This document shows, piece by piece, positions 8,501 to 15,463 of a DNA stretch of 48,954 nt; within the stretch, counting starts at the first letter, position 1; every line of letters begins with the position of its first letter. The stretch covers positions 1 through 48,954 of the forward strand of contig NEUZ01000004.1 of assembly GCA_002304435.1 (NCBI GenBank). Direction: 5' to 3'. Under the pieces are notes generated by a model, which was given only the letters and a program-made list of their open reading frames with translations, was not told the origin of the DNA and searched no databases. This stretch comes from Opitutia bacterium Tous-C8FEB (GTDB taxonomy: Bacteria > Verrucomicrobiota > Verrucomicrobiia > Opitutales > Opitutaceae). A program made the position numbers and the translations under genes.

Positions 8501-8794
8501 CTCGGGCGGGACGGCGAGACGGTCCGTATCGCCGGGCCCGTCATCTGCCGGCAGCGGCCGGGTACCGCCAAGGGGTTCCTGTTCCTGAGCCTAGAAGACG
8601 AGACCGGTATCGCCAACGCAGTAGTCCACCCGGACCTATTCGCGGCCCGGCGGCTGGTGATCACGCAGGAACCCGCCCTGCGCATCACCGGCCGGCTCGA
8701 GCACCGCGCCGGCGTGATCCACATCCGCGCGGAGCAAATCGAGCCGCTGACGCTACCGGGGCTCCCCACTCAATCGGCGCACTCCTTCCGCTGA
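5579..8794 (+). CDS. dnaE2: DnaE2, error-prone DNA polymerase III alpha paralogue
   Basis: This C-family polymerase does damage-induced translesion synthesis together with ImuA and ImuB. The 1071-residue length is typical of DnaE2 and shorter than replicative DnaE. An N-terminal PHP domain begins Glu-Leu-His-Cys-Arg-Ser-Ala-Phe-Ser-Phe-Leu. The polymerase core has Gly-Arg-Gly-Ser-Ala-Ala-Asn-Ser, the Pro-Asp-Ile-Asp-Leu-Asp motif (Asp416 and Asp418) and the third catalytic Asp near 570 in Val-Lys-Ile-Asp-Leu-Leu-Gly, so it looks catalytically intact. A helix-hairpin-helix region and a C-terminal OB fold (about 975-1060, Phe-Leu-Phe-Leu-Ser-Leu-Glu-Asp-Glu-Thr-Gly) follow. The ATG at 5579 gives the standard DnaE2 N terminus; the frame also stays open upstream inside imuB. 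It is the last gene of the SOS operon and meets the GMC oxidoreductase gene tail to tail, 21 bp apart. Confidence 0.96.
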   Translation: MAAYCELHCRSAFSFLRGASTPEALVAEAARRGLPALAVLDRDNLCAAPRVYGAARMAGVRARVGAEVTLADGSVLPLLVANRTGYRNLCRLISEAKLTPRPADVTTEAAAPAPGAHDPEEAVDPGAPKRPCLATWEELARHAEGLVALTGDAEGPIRRAWRRDGPAAAAAALVRLEAIYGHDRLHVELQRERRRGEDRELAGLRDLAATQGLPILATGGVDYATPEGRPVADVFTCLRHRTTLDAAGRRLAPNAERHLRDGAAMAARFADLPGAVEAAGRLEATLDFTLRDLGYRFPNFPVPPGETMPGLLRARTYAGARERYGEPGPRVRAQLDRELALIERLGFCGYFLVVWDLCRHAREEGILVQGRGSAANSAVCYVLGITAVDPIRHGLLFERFLSEGRVGHDGHPSWPDIDLDLPSGEPRERLIQKVYADHAPRGAAMTANFITYRGRGAMRELGKVLGFGEDLLDRFSALQSPGDFPDPLELRQRLALAGLAPDHPRGAALASLLCQLRGLPRHLGQHSGGMVLCGGRLDEVVPLEPATMPGRVIVQWDKASCEDLGIVKIDLLGLGMMAVLQESFARCAERDDPIALHTLPPDDRATYAAMQRADTIGVFQIESRAQMATLPRLRPACLYDVAMQVAIVRPGPIVGQLTHPLIRRRNGLEPVTYLDPSVDDIARPILARTLGVILFQEQMLELAMRLAGLAGGEAEELRRAMGCTQDPARLRRALGRLGEALRAHGRSETVVRRLGEAALSFAAYGFPESHALSFALLAYASTWLKVHRPAQFTASLLNHQPMGFYGPATLVQDARRHGLRILPVCAARSRWESTAEADDAVRLGLRHVRGLREEAARALERERERAPFASLADCLRRTPLNAAERRALAATGAFHALGPHRRAALWQVEAAWSDGEPLLQDSDEEPDTPDALRPMTPGERLAADFTGLGLTGGAHPLARLRDQLPDVWRAADLPLGRDGETVRIAGPVICRQRPGTAKGFLFLSLEDETGIANAVVHPDLFAARRLVITQEPALRITGRLEHRAGVIHIRAEQIEPLTLPGLPTQSAHSFR

Positions 8795-8815
8795 GGCCCG
8801 CCACCGCCGGCGACC

Positions 8816-10435
8816 TCAGCCCCGCAGGAAGCGCGCCGCGAGCTCGCCGATCACCAGGCAGGTGGCATGCGTCTGCACACTCAGCAGAGTCGGCATAATG
8901 GAGGCGTCCGCCACCCGCAGCCCGTCCAGGCCGCGCACGCGCAACTCGGGGTCGACGACCGCGTCCGGACCGCGTCCCATCCGGCAAGTGCCGGCGGGAT
9001 GGTAGATCGTCCCGGAGGTCCGCAGGACGAACTCGCGCAGCCGCGCCGGCGAATCCTCCCCCTCCGCGGGCTCGGCCGCGGCGCCCCGCAACGCGTCGAA
9101 CGCGCGCGCGCGGCCGATCGCCAACCCTAGGCGCACGCCCTCGACAGCGATGGCGAGGTCGCGCTCCTCAGTGAAGTAATTCGCGCGGATCACCGGCGGC
9201 GCGAGCGGGTCCGCGGAGCGCAGGCTGACGGAGCCGCGGCTCTGGACGCGGGTGACGATGACGGAATAGGCCAGGGACGGATCCGGGGCGCTCAGGCCGC
9301 GCCCCACGGCGAACTGGATGTCGGGCGGGCCTCCGGCCGGACCCAGCCCGGAAAAGGCCAGCAGCCCAGCGGAGACCGCAGAACCCGGGAGCGGGACGCG
9401 GCCGGCCCAGCGCAGGCCGATGCGGGGATGGTCCTGCAGGTTGGCGCCGACGCCCGGCAACTCGTGGCGGACCGAGACGCCGGCGGCGCGGAGGGCCGCC
9501 GCGGGACCGATGCCTGACAGCAGCAGAAGCCGCGGCGAATCGATTGCCCCCGCGCACAGCAACACCTCACGGGCGGCGCGGACCGTGCGGACCGCCGCGA
9601 CGGCGCCAGGGCTGCCGTCGAGGTACTCGAGGCCGACGACGCGGGTGCCCTCGAGCAGCAGTCGGCGCACGTGGGCGTGCGGGCGCGCGGCGAGATTGGG
9701 TCGACCGAGTACCGGAGTCAGGAAGGCCGCCGCCGCGGACTGCCGCCGGCCGGCGCGGAGATGTTTCTGGTAGAAGCCGGCCCCGTTCTCGGGCCGCTCG
9801 GAATTGAAGTCCCAGCGGGGATCTGCCGCGAAACCGAGCCCGCGGCACGCCTCAAGGAAGGCGAGATGGCCAGCGTGCGGATCGTCCGTATCGCTCACCG
9901 CCACCGGCCCGCCCACGCCCCGCAGGGCAGAGGCGCCGCGACTATTGTCCTCCAGCGCGCGGAAGATCGGCTGGACCGCGGCGTAGGACCAGGCCGGGCC
10001 TGCCTCGCGCTCCCAAGCTGCGAAGTCGAGCGGGTGCCCGCGCACGTAGGCCGCCGCGCTAATCGCGCTCGATCCGCCGAAGCCGCGTCCCCGGGGCCAC
10101 TTCACCGAGCGGCCGCCCAGCGCGGGCTCCGGCTCAGTGGCGTAGTTCCAATCCGCCGCCGTCCCGAGCAAGGAGGTCCAGCGCCCGATGTCGGCGATCA
10201 GGGGATCATCCCCCCGGCCGCCCGCTTCGAGCAGCAGCACCCGCACCGCGGGATCGGCGGAAAGGCGGTTGGCGGCGACGCAGCCGCTCGAGCCGGCGCC
10301 GACGACGATGTAATCAAACTCCTCCGGCGCGGCCGCGCCAAGGGCCCGCGGCAGGACGGTAGCCGTGGTCCCCGCGGCGAGGGAGGCGCCCAGGAAGCGA
10401 CGACGGGAAAGGGCAGAACGGTGCATCGTGGTCAC
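8816..10435 (-). CDS. Tat-exported GMC family FAD oxidoreductase
   Basis: This GMC family flavoenzyme oxidises alcohols or sugars; the substrate is not evident. A twin-arginine signal (Ser-Arg-Arg-Arg-Phe-Leu-Gly, residues 10-16) suggests folded export to the periplasm. The FAD-binding motif Val-Val-Gly-Ala-Gly-Ser-Ser-Gly follows at 44-51. GMC signature 1 (Gly-Phe-Gly-Gly-Ser-Ser-Ala) and signature 2 (Gly-Ala-Ile-Asp-Ser-Pro-Arg-Leu) are present. The C terminus has a probable catalytic His in Tyr-His-Pro-Ala-Gly-Thr-Cys-Arg-Met-Gly and a second His in Gln-Thr-His-Ala-Thr. The GTG at 10435 overlaps the sulfatase stop as GTGA, which favours it; ATG 10426 is the alternative. The 539-residue length is normal. 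Coupling to a sulfatase suggests a role in breakdown of desulfated sugars or choline-like compounds, an inference only. Confidence 0.93.
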   Translation of the reverse strand: MTTMHRSALSRRRFLGASLAAGTTATVLPRALGAAAPEEFDYIVVGAGSSGCVAANRLSADPAVRVLLLEAGGRGDDPLIADIGRWTSLLGTAADWNYATEPEPALGGRSVKWPRGRGFGGSSAISAAAYVRGHPLDFAAWEREAGPAWSYAAVQPIFRALEDNSRGASALRGVGGPVAVSDTDDPHAGHLAFLEACRGLGFAADPRWDFNSERPENGAGFYQKHLRAGRRQSAAAAFLTPVLGRPNLAARPHAHVRRLLLEGTRVVGLEYLDGSPGAVAAVRTVRAAREVLLCAGAIDSPRLLLLSGIGPAAALRAAGVSVRHELPGVGANLQDHPRIGLRWAGRVPLPGSAVSAGLLAFSGLGPAGGPPDIQFAVGRGLSAPDPSLAYSVIVTRVQSRGSVSLRSADPLAPPVIRANYFTEERDLAIAVEGVRLGLAIGRARAFDALRGAAAEPAEGEDSPARLREFVLRTSGTIYHPAGTCRMGRGPDAVVDPELRVRGLDGLRVADASIMPTLLSVQTHATCLVIGELAARFLRG

Positions 10436-11982
10436 TCCGGGGCCTTCCGCCCGCCCTTGCGCGCGGGAGCCGGCGCAACGGTCGCGGCGTTGAGCTTCGC
10501 CTCCTGCGCCTTGAGCCAGGTGTCGTACGCCTTGTTCCCTCCCCCGCCGACATACGCGTACGCTTCTAGCTCCGCCGCGCGACCGAGGATTCGCGGGTCC
10601 TCGTCCTGCCGCAGCAGGGTAACGAGGCGCTGGCGCAGCTCCGCCATCGTCGTGCCGTGCGTCAGATCGTGGGCGAGGTTATTGACCCCGTGTGGGTCGC
10701 GGCGCAGGTCGTATAACTCCTCGGCCGCGCGCTTGCCGAAGGACAGATCATAAAAGTGGCCGCCGAGGGCCTTGATCACCTCCTTGGTCGGGCCGGGGTC
10801 GCAGTTACCGAAATCTGTCTCGGGGTTGCCCGCGGGCCAGCGCTCCGGGTGGAAGTTCCGGACGTAGAGGAAGTCGCGCGTGCGCAGCGCGCGCACCGGA
10901 TAGCCCGCGTTGCCGGGCCGGCCGAGGTCGTGGCGCTCCTTCCCCACGAGCATCTCGTCGCGGCCCTCCACCCACCCCGAGCCGGGCGCGCGAAGCAGCG
11001 CGGCTAGGCTGCGGCCCGTCATTTGCGGGTGCGCGGGTAGGCCTGCGAGCTCGAGGAACGTCGGGGCGAAGTCGCGCACGTTGATGAAGTCCTCGACCAC
11101 GCGGCCCGGGCGGATCGCCGCGCCCCAGCGCATCGCCAACGGCAGGTGGAACCCGTCCTCGTGGATCTGGCCCTTGACGTACGGGAAGGGCATCCCGTGG
11201 TCCGAGGTGACCACGACGAGGGTGTTCTCCAGTTCCCCTGCCGCCTCGAGCGCGGCGAGTACTCGGCCGAGGTGAGCGTCGGCCCACTCGACTTCGACCG
11301 CGTAATCCGCGAGGTCGTCCCGCACCGGGGTCACGTCCGGAAAGTAAGGAGGGACGGGAACGGCGGCGAGGTCCTTGCCGAGGCGGCGGCCCGAGCCCGG
11401 CTCGTAGGCACGGTGCGGCTCGTGGAAGCCCAACCAAAAGCAGAACGGCGCGCCGCGGGGGCGCCGGGAGAGGAACGTCTCGAAGTTCTTGGCGTAGTCC
11501 TTCCGGTTAATGCCCGTCGCCGGGACGGTCATCGTGTGCTCCTCAATCACCGGTCCGGCCGGGTTGCGCTCGCGGCCGGCGAGGGTCTTAAAGTCGCCCG
11601 GACCCCAGCCTTTGCCGCTGAGGCCCACGTGGTAACCGGCCTGCTCGAGCAGGTCCGGGTAGACGGCGAAGCCGGCGGGGAACATCCCGTTGTGCGAGAC
11701 TGCCTCGCGCAGTTGCCACGTGTTACGCCCGGTGAGGATGCTAGCGCGACAGGGACTGCACTTCGGGTTCGAGGTAAACGCGTTCCGGAAGAGCACGCCC
11801 TCGCGGGCGACGCGGTCGAAGGCCGGCGTGCGCAACCAGGTCGCGCCATAGGCGCCGGCATCGCGCCAGCCCCAGTCATCGTAGATGACGAACAGAATAT
11901 TGGGGCGCGCCGCGGGGGTCGCGGCCGCGGCAGCTAGCGGGAGCAGGACTGGAAGCAGGAAATGGCGGAAGAGCGGGAGCAT
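10432..11982 (-). CDS. Exported sulfatase (type I, CxPxR)
   Basis: This arylsulfatase-superfamily enzyme hydrolyses sulfate esters. A signal peptide (about residues 1-25) precedes Arg-Pro-Asn-Ile-Leu-Phe-Val-Ile-Tyr-Asp-Asp, the metal-binding opening of the fold. The catalytic cysteine that becomes formylglycine is Cys75 in Cys-Ser-Pro-Cys-Arg-Ala-Ser. Downstream, Thr-Ser-Asp-His-Gly and Gly-Lys-Glu-Arg-His supply further metal and sulfate ligands. The ATG at 11982 gives a clean signal peptide; the frame is open a little further upstream. The 516-residue length is normal. The C-terminal 40 residues (Lys/Ala/Pro-rich) are an unstructured tail. It is the first gene of a two-gene unit with the GMC oxidoreductase. 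No formylglycine-generating enzyme is seen in the window. The exact substrate cannot be read from the sequence. Confidence 0.93.
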   Translation of the reverse strand: MLPLFRHFLLPVLLPLAAAAATPAARPNILFVIYDDWGWRDAGAYGATWLRTPAFDRVAREGVLFRNAFTSNPKCSPCRASILTGRNTWQLREAVSHNGMFPAGFAVYPDLLEQAGYHVGLSGKGWGPGDFKTLAGRERNPAGPVIEEHTMTVPATGINRKDYAKNFETFLSRRPRGAPFCFWLGFHEPHRAYEPGSGRRLGKDLAAVPVPPYFPDVTPVRDDLADYAVEVEWADAHLGRVLAALEAAGELENTLVVVTSDHGMPFPYVKGQIHEDGFHLPLAMRWGAAIRPGRVVEDFINVRDFAPTFLELAGLPAHPQMTGRSLAALLRAPGSGWVEGRDEMLVGKERHDLGRPGNAGYPVRALRTRDFLYVRNFHPERWPAGNPETDFGNCDPGPTKEVIKALGGHFYDLSFGKRAAEELYDLRRDPHGVNNLAHDLTHGTTMAELRQRLVTLLRQDEDPRILGRAAELEAYAYVGGGGNKAYDTWLKAQEAKLNAATVAPAPARKGGRKAPE

Positions 11983-12178
11983 CGGGGAAATCAGGTGCGG
12001 ATCAGGCGCGCAGGTCATCGGCCAGCCGCAGCCGGACATTGGGGCGCGCGGGGCCAGGGAGGACGGCGAGGCGGGGAACGGACATCCGGCTCCCAGTCAG
12101 GCCGTCCATCGCCGCCAGTCGAGCCGCAAGTGCCGGCGCCCGCTTGCCCTCGGCCGCGCGGGACGCAAACGTCGAGCA
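11983..12178. other. 196-bp divergent intergenic region with a sulfatase-like short reading frame
   Basis: This is the longest gap between genes in the window. It separates the sulfatase (minus) from the M24 peptidase (plus) and should carry both promoters, but I see no convincing -35/-10 pair. On the minus strand an ATG at 12109 opens a 35-codon frame ending at 12002. Its last residues read Ala-Arg-Pro-Asn-Val-Arg-Leu-Arg-Leu-Ala-Asp-Asp-Leu, which resembles the start of sulfatase domains (Arg-Pro-Asn-Val-Val-Leu-Ile-Leu-Ala-Asp-Asp-Leu). It may be a remnant of a lost sulfatase or a coincidence. Confidence 0.35.
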
Positions 12179-13459
12179 ATGCCCCCAGCGTACCTTTCGG
12201 CCCGGCGCGAACGGCTGGCCGCCGCCCTCGCTCCCATCGACGCCCTGCTCGTGATCGGCGCCGGGGGACCGATCCCGCTGCCCGAAGGCAGCGACCAGAC
12301 CTACCCCTACCGCGCGCACGCCGAGTATGTGTTCACCGCGGGCGGCGATTGCGTCGGTGGGGTGATCGCCCACGACCCGCGGGAGGGCGCGGCCGGCTGG
12401 CGCAGTTTCGTGCCGCCCGTGACCGAGGCGGAACGGGTCTGGTGCGGGGCCCCGCCGCGGGAGGGCGAGGACATTGCCAGCTTCAACGCGTGGCGGAATG
12501 CGCGCGCCGGGCGGCGGATCGCCGCCCTCGGCGCCCCGGTCGCGGGCGTCCACGCCGACCCCGCTGCGACCGAGGCGGCCCGGCTGGCCTGCGCCGAAGT
12601 GCGCCGGCCGAAGGATCCCCACGAGCTCGAACTGATAGGCCAGGCCGTCCGCGCCACCCTCGCCGGCTACGCGCGGCTGCCGGAACTTATCCGCCCGGGC
12701 GTCACCGAGCGCTCGCTGCAGATCGAGCTCGAGGCCGCGTTCCAGCACGCGGGGGCGGACGGGACGGGCTACGGCACGATCGTCGGCGCCGGTCCGAACG
12801 CGGCCGTGCTCCACTTTGAGCCCTCCACACGCGCCGTGGCGGCCGGGGACTTCGTGCTCGTGGACGCGGGCGCCGAGGTGCACCGCTACGTGGCGGACGT
12901 CACCCGCACCTACGTCGCGGGCAAACCCACCGGCTTCCAGCGGGACCTGCACGCCGCGGTGCGGCAGGCCCAAGAGCGGGCCATCGCCCGATGCGTGCCG
13001 GGCGCGGAGTGGAAGCAGGTCCATCTCGCCGCCGCGGTGGACCTAACCGCGGGACTCGTCGGGATGGGCATCCTCCGCGGGCAACCGGAGTCGCTGGTCG
13101 AGCAGGAGGTCCACGCGCTCTTCTTCCCCCACGGACTCGGCCACCTGGTCGGGCTCGGCGTGCGCGACGCGAGCGGGCTGGCGCGCGGCCGAACCCGCGA
13201 TCCGCGGCCGAGCCTCCGCTCCCTGCGGATGGATCTGCCCCTGGCAGAGGGCTTCGTCGTGACGGTAGAGCCGGGCCTCTACTTCATCCCCGCCCTCCTC
13301 CAGGACCCGGCGCGGCGCGAGCGCCACCGCGAAACCGTGAACTGGAACCTCGTGGACACTCACCTCGCGATCGGCGGCGTCCGCATCGAGGACGACGTGC
13401 TGGTGCGGGCCAGCGGTCCCGAGGTACTCACCGCAGGGATTCCCAAAGCGCTGGACTAG
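12179..13459 (+). CDS. M24 metallopeptidase, Xaa-Pro aminopeptidase-like
   Basis: This pita-bread-fold enzyme probably removes N-terminal residues ahead of proline, like PepP or prolidase, in the cytoplasm. An N-terminal aminopeptidase P domain (about 1-140) contains Tyr-Pro-Tyr-Arg-Ala-His-Ala-Glu-Tyr. All five dinuclear metal ligands are visible: Asp229 and Asp240 (Val-Asp-Ala-Gly to Ala-Asp-Val-Thr-Arg), His318 (Pro-His-Gly-Leu-Gly-His), Glu364 (Val-Glu-Pro-Gly-Leu) and Glu404 (Val-Arg-Ile-Glu-Asp-Asp). It is 426 residues long, normal for the family. The ATG at 12179 lies right before the domain; longer readings run antisense through the intergenic region. The gene stands alone, diverging from the sulfatase and converging on potA with a 27-bp gap. 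PepP is the closest family by motif layout, but prolidase activity cannot be excluded. Confidence 0.92.
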   Translation: MPPAYLSARRERLAAALAPIDALLVIGAGGPIPLPEGSDQTYPYRAHAEYVFTAGGDCVGGVIAHDPREGAAGWRSFVPPVTEAERVWCGAPPREGEDIASFNAWRNARAGRRIAALGAPVAGVHADPAATEAARLACAEVRRPKDPHELELIGQAVRATLAGYARLPELIRPGVTERSLQIELEAAFQHAGADGTGYGTIVGAGPNAAVLHFEPSTRAVAAGDFVLVDAGAEVHRYVADVTRTYVAGKPTGFQRDLHAAVRQAQERAIARCVPGAEWKQVHLAAAVDLTAGLVGMGILRGQPESLVEQEVHALFFPHGLGHLVGLGVRDASGLARGRTRDPRPSLRSLRMDLPLAEGFVVTVEPGLYFIPALLQDPARRERHRETVNWNLVDTHLAIGGVRIEDDVLVRASGPEVLTAGIPKALD

Positions 13460-13486
13460 GCAGGTCCGCCGGCGCGGTTCGGGAAC

Positions 13487-14575
13487 TCATCCCCCGGGCA
13501 GAAACCAGAGGTGGTCGGCGGGAATCCCGATCGCGACCTCCGCGCCGACCGCGAAGTCCGCGGCATCTCCCTCCCCGCCCGGATGCACGGCGGTCAGCGT
13601 CAACCCGCCTCCTTCGCGCAGCGCGACCTGCAGGTGCTCGCGGTCCCCGCGAAATTCCACCGCGGTGACAAGGGCCCGGCCCGCCGGCCGCTCTTCGCCG
13701 CGCCACGGGCGGAGCACCACCTGTTCCGGGCGAACGACCGCGCGCGTGGCCCCCCGTCCCGCGGGCCAACGCTCCGCGGGGACGTCAAGTTCCAATCCCC
13801 CGGCCAGCCGCACCGCGATCCGACCCGCCGATCCGCCGATGCGTTCGGCCGGGAGGAGGTTGGCGTGCCCGACGAAATCGGCCACGAAGTCCGTCGCGGG
13901 CCGGTGGTAGATCTCGCGGGGCGGCCCGACCTGCTCAAGCGCGCCCGCGTTGACCACTGCGATCCGGTCGCTGAGCGCGAGGGCCTCGTCTTGGTCGTGG
14001 GTCACCAGCACGAAGGTCATTCCCAGGCGCCGCTGGAGAGCCTGCAGCTCGGCGCGCATCGCTTGTCGCAGCTTCGCGTCGAGCGCGGAGAAGGGCTCGT
14101 CGAGCAGCAGCACCTGCGGCCGGCAGACCACCGCGCGCGCAACCGCGACGCGCTGGCGCTGGCCCCCGGAGAGCTCGTGGGGGAAGCGTTCCCCGAGCCC
14201 CTCGAGCGAGACGAGCGCGAGGGCGTCGTCCACGCGGCGGCCGAGTTCCGCGGGGGGCACGCCGCGCATCCGCAGGCCGAAGGCAACGTTGCCGCGCACG
14301 GACAGATGCGGGAACAGGGCGTAGCCCTGGAAGACTTGGTTCACCGGCCGGCGATGCGGCGGGATGCCGGTGATGTCCTCCCCGCCCAGCAGAATCCGCC
14401 CGGTAGTCGGCGCCTCGAAGCCGGCGATCATCCTAAGGAGCGTGGTCTTCCCGCAGCCGGAGGGGCCGAGCAGCGTCAGAAACTCGCCGGCGGCGATCGT
14501 CAGGCGGACCTCACGCACGGCGGTGAAGGCCCCGTAGCGCTTACCCACGCCGTCGAGCTCGATCGAGGCGCTCAT
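13487..14575 (-). CDS. potA: PotA, polyamine ABC transporter ATPase
   Basis: This is the ATP-binding subunit that powers spermidine/putrescine uptake. The 362 residues start with an ABC domain: Walker A Gly-Pro-Ser-Gly-Cys-Gly-Lys-Thr-Thr (37-45), Q-loop Val-Phe-Gln-Gly-Tyr-Ala-Leu-Phe-Pro-His, signature Leu-Ser-Gly-Gly-Gln-Arg-Gln, Walker B Val-Leu-Leu-Leu-Asp-Glu-Pro and the D-loop Ser-Ala-Leu-Asp-Ala. The H-loop His follows in Val-Thr-His-Asp-Gln. A C-terminal TOBE domain starts near 275. The start ATG overlaps the potB stop as ATGA, so it is translated with potB. It is last in the potC-potD-potB-potA unit. The family also contains iron and sulfate ATPases; the PotD-like binding protein next door makes polyamines the likely substrate. 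Confidence 0.93.
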   Translation of the reverse strand: MSASIELDGVGKRYGAFTAVREVRLTIAAGEFLTLLGPSGCGKTTLLRMIAGFEAPTTGRILLGGEDITGIPPHRRPVNQVFQGYALFPHLSVRGNVAFGLRMRGVPPAELGRRVDDALALVSLEGLGERFPHELSGGQRQRVAVARAVVCRPQVLLLDEPFSALDAKLRQAMRAELQALQRRLGMTFVLVTHDQDEALALSDRIAVVNAGALEQVGPPREIYHRPATDFVADFVGHANLLPAERIGGSAGRIAVRLAGGLELDVPAERWPAGRGATRAVVRPEQVVLRPWRGEERPAGRALVTAVEFRGDREHLQVALREGGGLTLTAVHPGGEGDAADFAVGAEVAIGIPADHLWFLPGG

Positions 14576-15450
14576 CCGCGGAGGGCGCCGCGCGGCCGCA
14601 GGGCCCGCAGCACCAGTTGGGAAACCAGAAAGAGCCCGAGCAGCGCCACGCCCAAGGCGGCCCCAAAGGGCCAGTCCCGCGCTTGGAGAAACTGGTTCTG
14701 GATGACGTTGCCGATGAGCGGGACGCGCGCGCCGCCGAGGAGGTCAGTAACGGCGAACATCGCCACGGCGGGCACGAAGACGAGGGTGACTCCCGCGGCG
14801 ATACCCGGGAGGGTCAAGGGCAGGATCACCGTGGGAAATACGCGCCACGGGCCAGCGCCGAGGTCGTGCGCCGCCTCGATCAGCGCGCCGTCCAGTTTCT
14901 CGACGCTGGCGTACACCGGCAGAATTAGGAATGGCAGGTAGGAATAGACCAGCCCGGTCACCACGGCCGCGGGCGTGTAGAGCAGCCCGAGCGGGGCCCA
15001 CGCGGGCTGGAGCCAAGCCACCAACGCGTTCAGCAGCCCTTCCTCGCGGAGGATCGCCATCCACGCGTAGGTGCGGACGAGGAAGCTGGTCCAGAACGGC
15101 ACCATCACCAGCAACAGGAGTAACTCCCGCACGCGCGGCGCGGCCCGCGCGAGATGGTACGCGACTGGGTAACCGATGAGCAGGCAGAGCCCGGTCGTGA
15201 GGGCGGCGAACCCGAGCGAGCGCAGGAAGATGCGCAAGTAGACCGGATCCAGCAGTCGGGCGTAGTTCTCTAGCGAGAAGCCCCAGAGCACTTGGCCGAA
15301 CTCGTCGCGCTCCCCGAGGCTACAGCCGAGCAGCAGCAGGGCGGGCACCACGACGAAAAGCGCGAGCCACGCGAGCAGCGGCGCCAGCAGGAGCCAGGCC
15401 AAGGTGCCGGGCCGGGCGCCCGGGTCGCGCGCAACGGGTTCGGGGGTCAA
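14572..15450 (-). CDS. potB: PotB, polyamine ABC transporter permease
   Basis: This is one of the two inner-membrane permeases of the polyamine importer. It is 292 residues with six hydrophobic segments, the first at about 18-42. The cytoplasmic EAA loop that docks the ATPase reads Leu-Ile-Glu-Ala-Ala-His-Asp-Leu-Gly-Ala-Gly-Pro-Trp near 189-201. The Asn-Tyr-Ala-Arg-Leu-Leu-Asp stretch near 61 is typical of PotB. The best start is a TTG at 15450; no ATG or GTG lies between it and the first membrane segment. This start is 13 bp after the potD stop. The 3' end overlaps the potA start by 4 bp. Confidence 0.92.
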   Translation of the reverse strand: MTPEPVARDPGARPGTLAWLLLAPLLAWLALFVVVPALLLLGCSLGERDEFGQVLWGFSLENYARLLDPVYLRIFLRSLGFAALTTGLCLLIGYPVAYHLARAAPRVRELLLLLVMVPFWTSFLVRTYAWMAILREEGLLNALVAWLQPAWAPLGLLYTPAAVVTGLVYSYLPFLILPVYASVEKLDGALIEAAHDLGAGPWRVFPTVILPLTLPGIAAGVTLVFVPAVAMFAVTDLLGGARVPLIGNVIQNQFLQARDWPFGAALGVALLGLFLVSQLVLRALRPRGALRG

Positions 15451-15463
15451 GGGCCGGGGCGGC

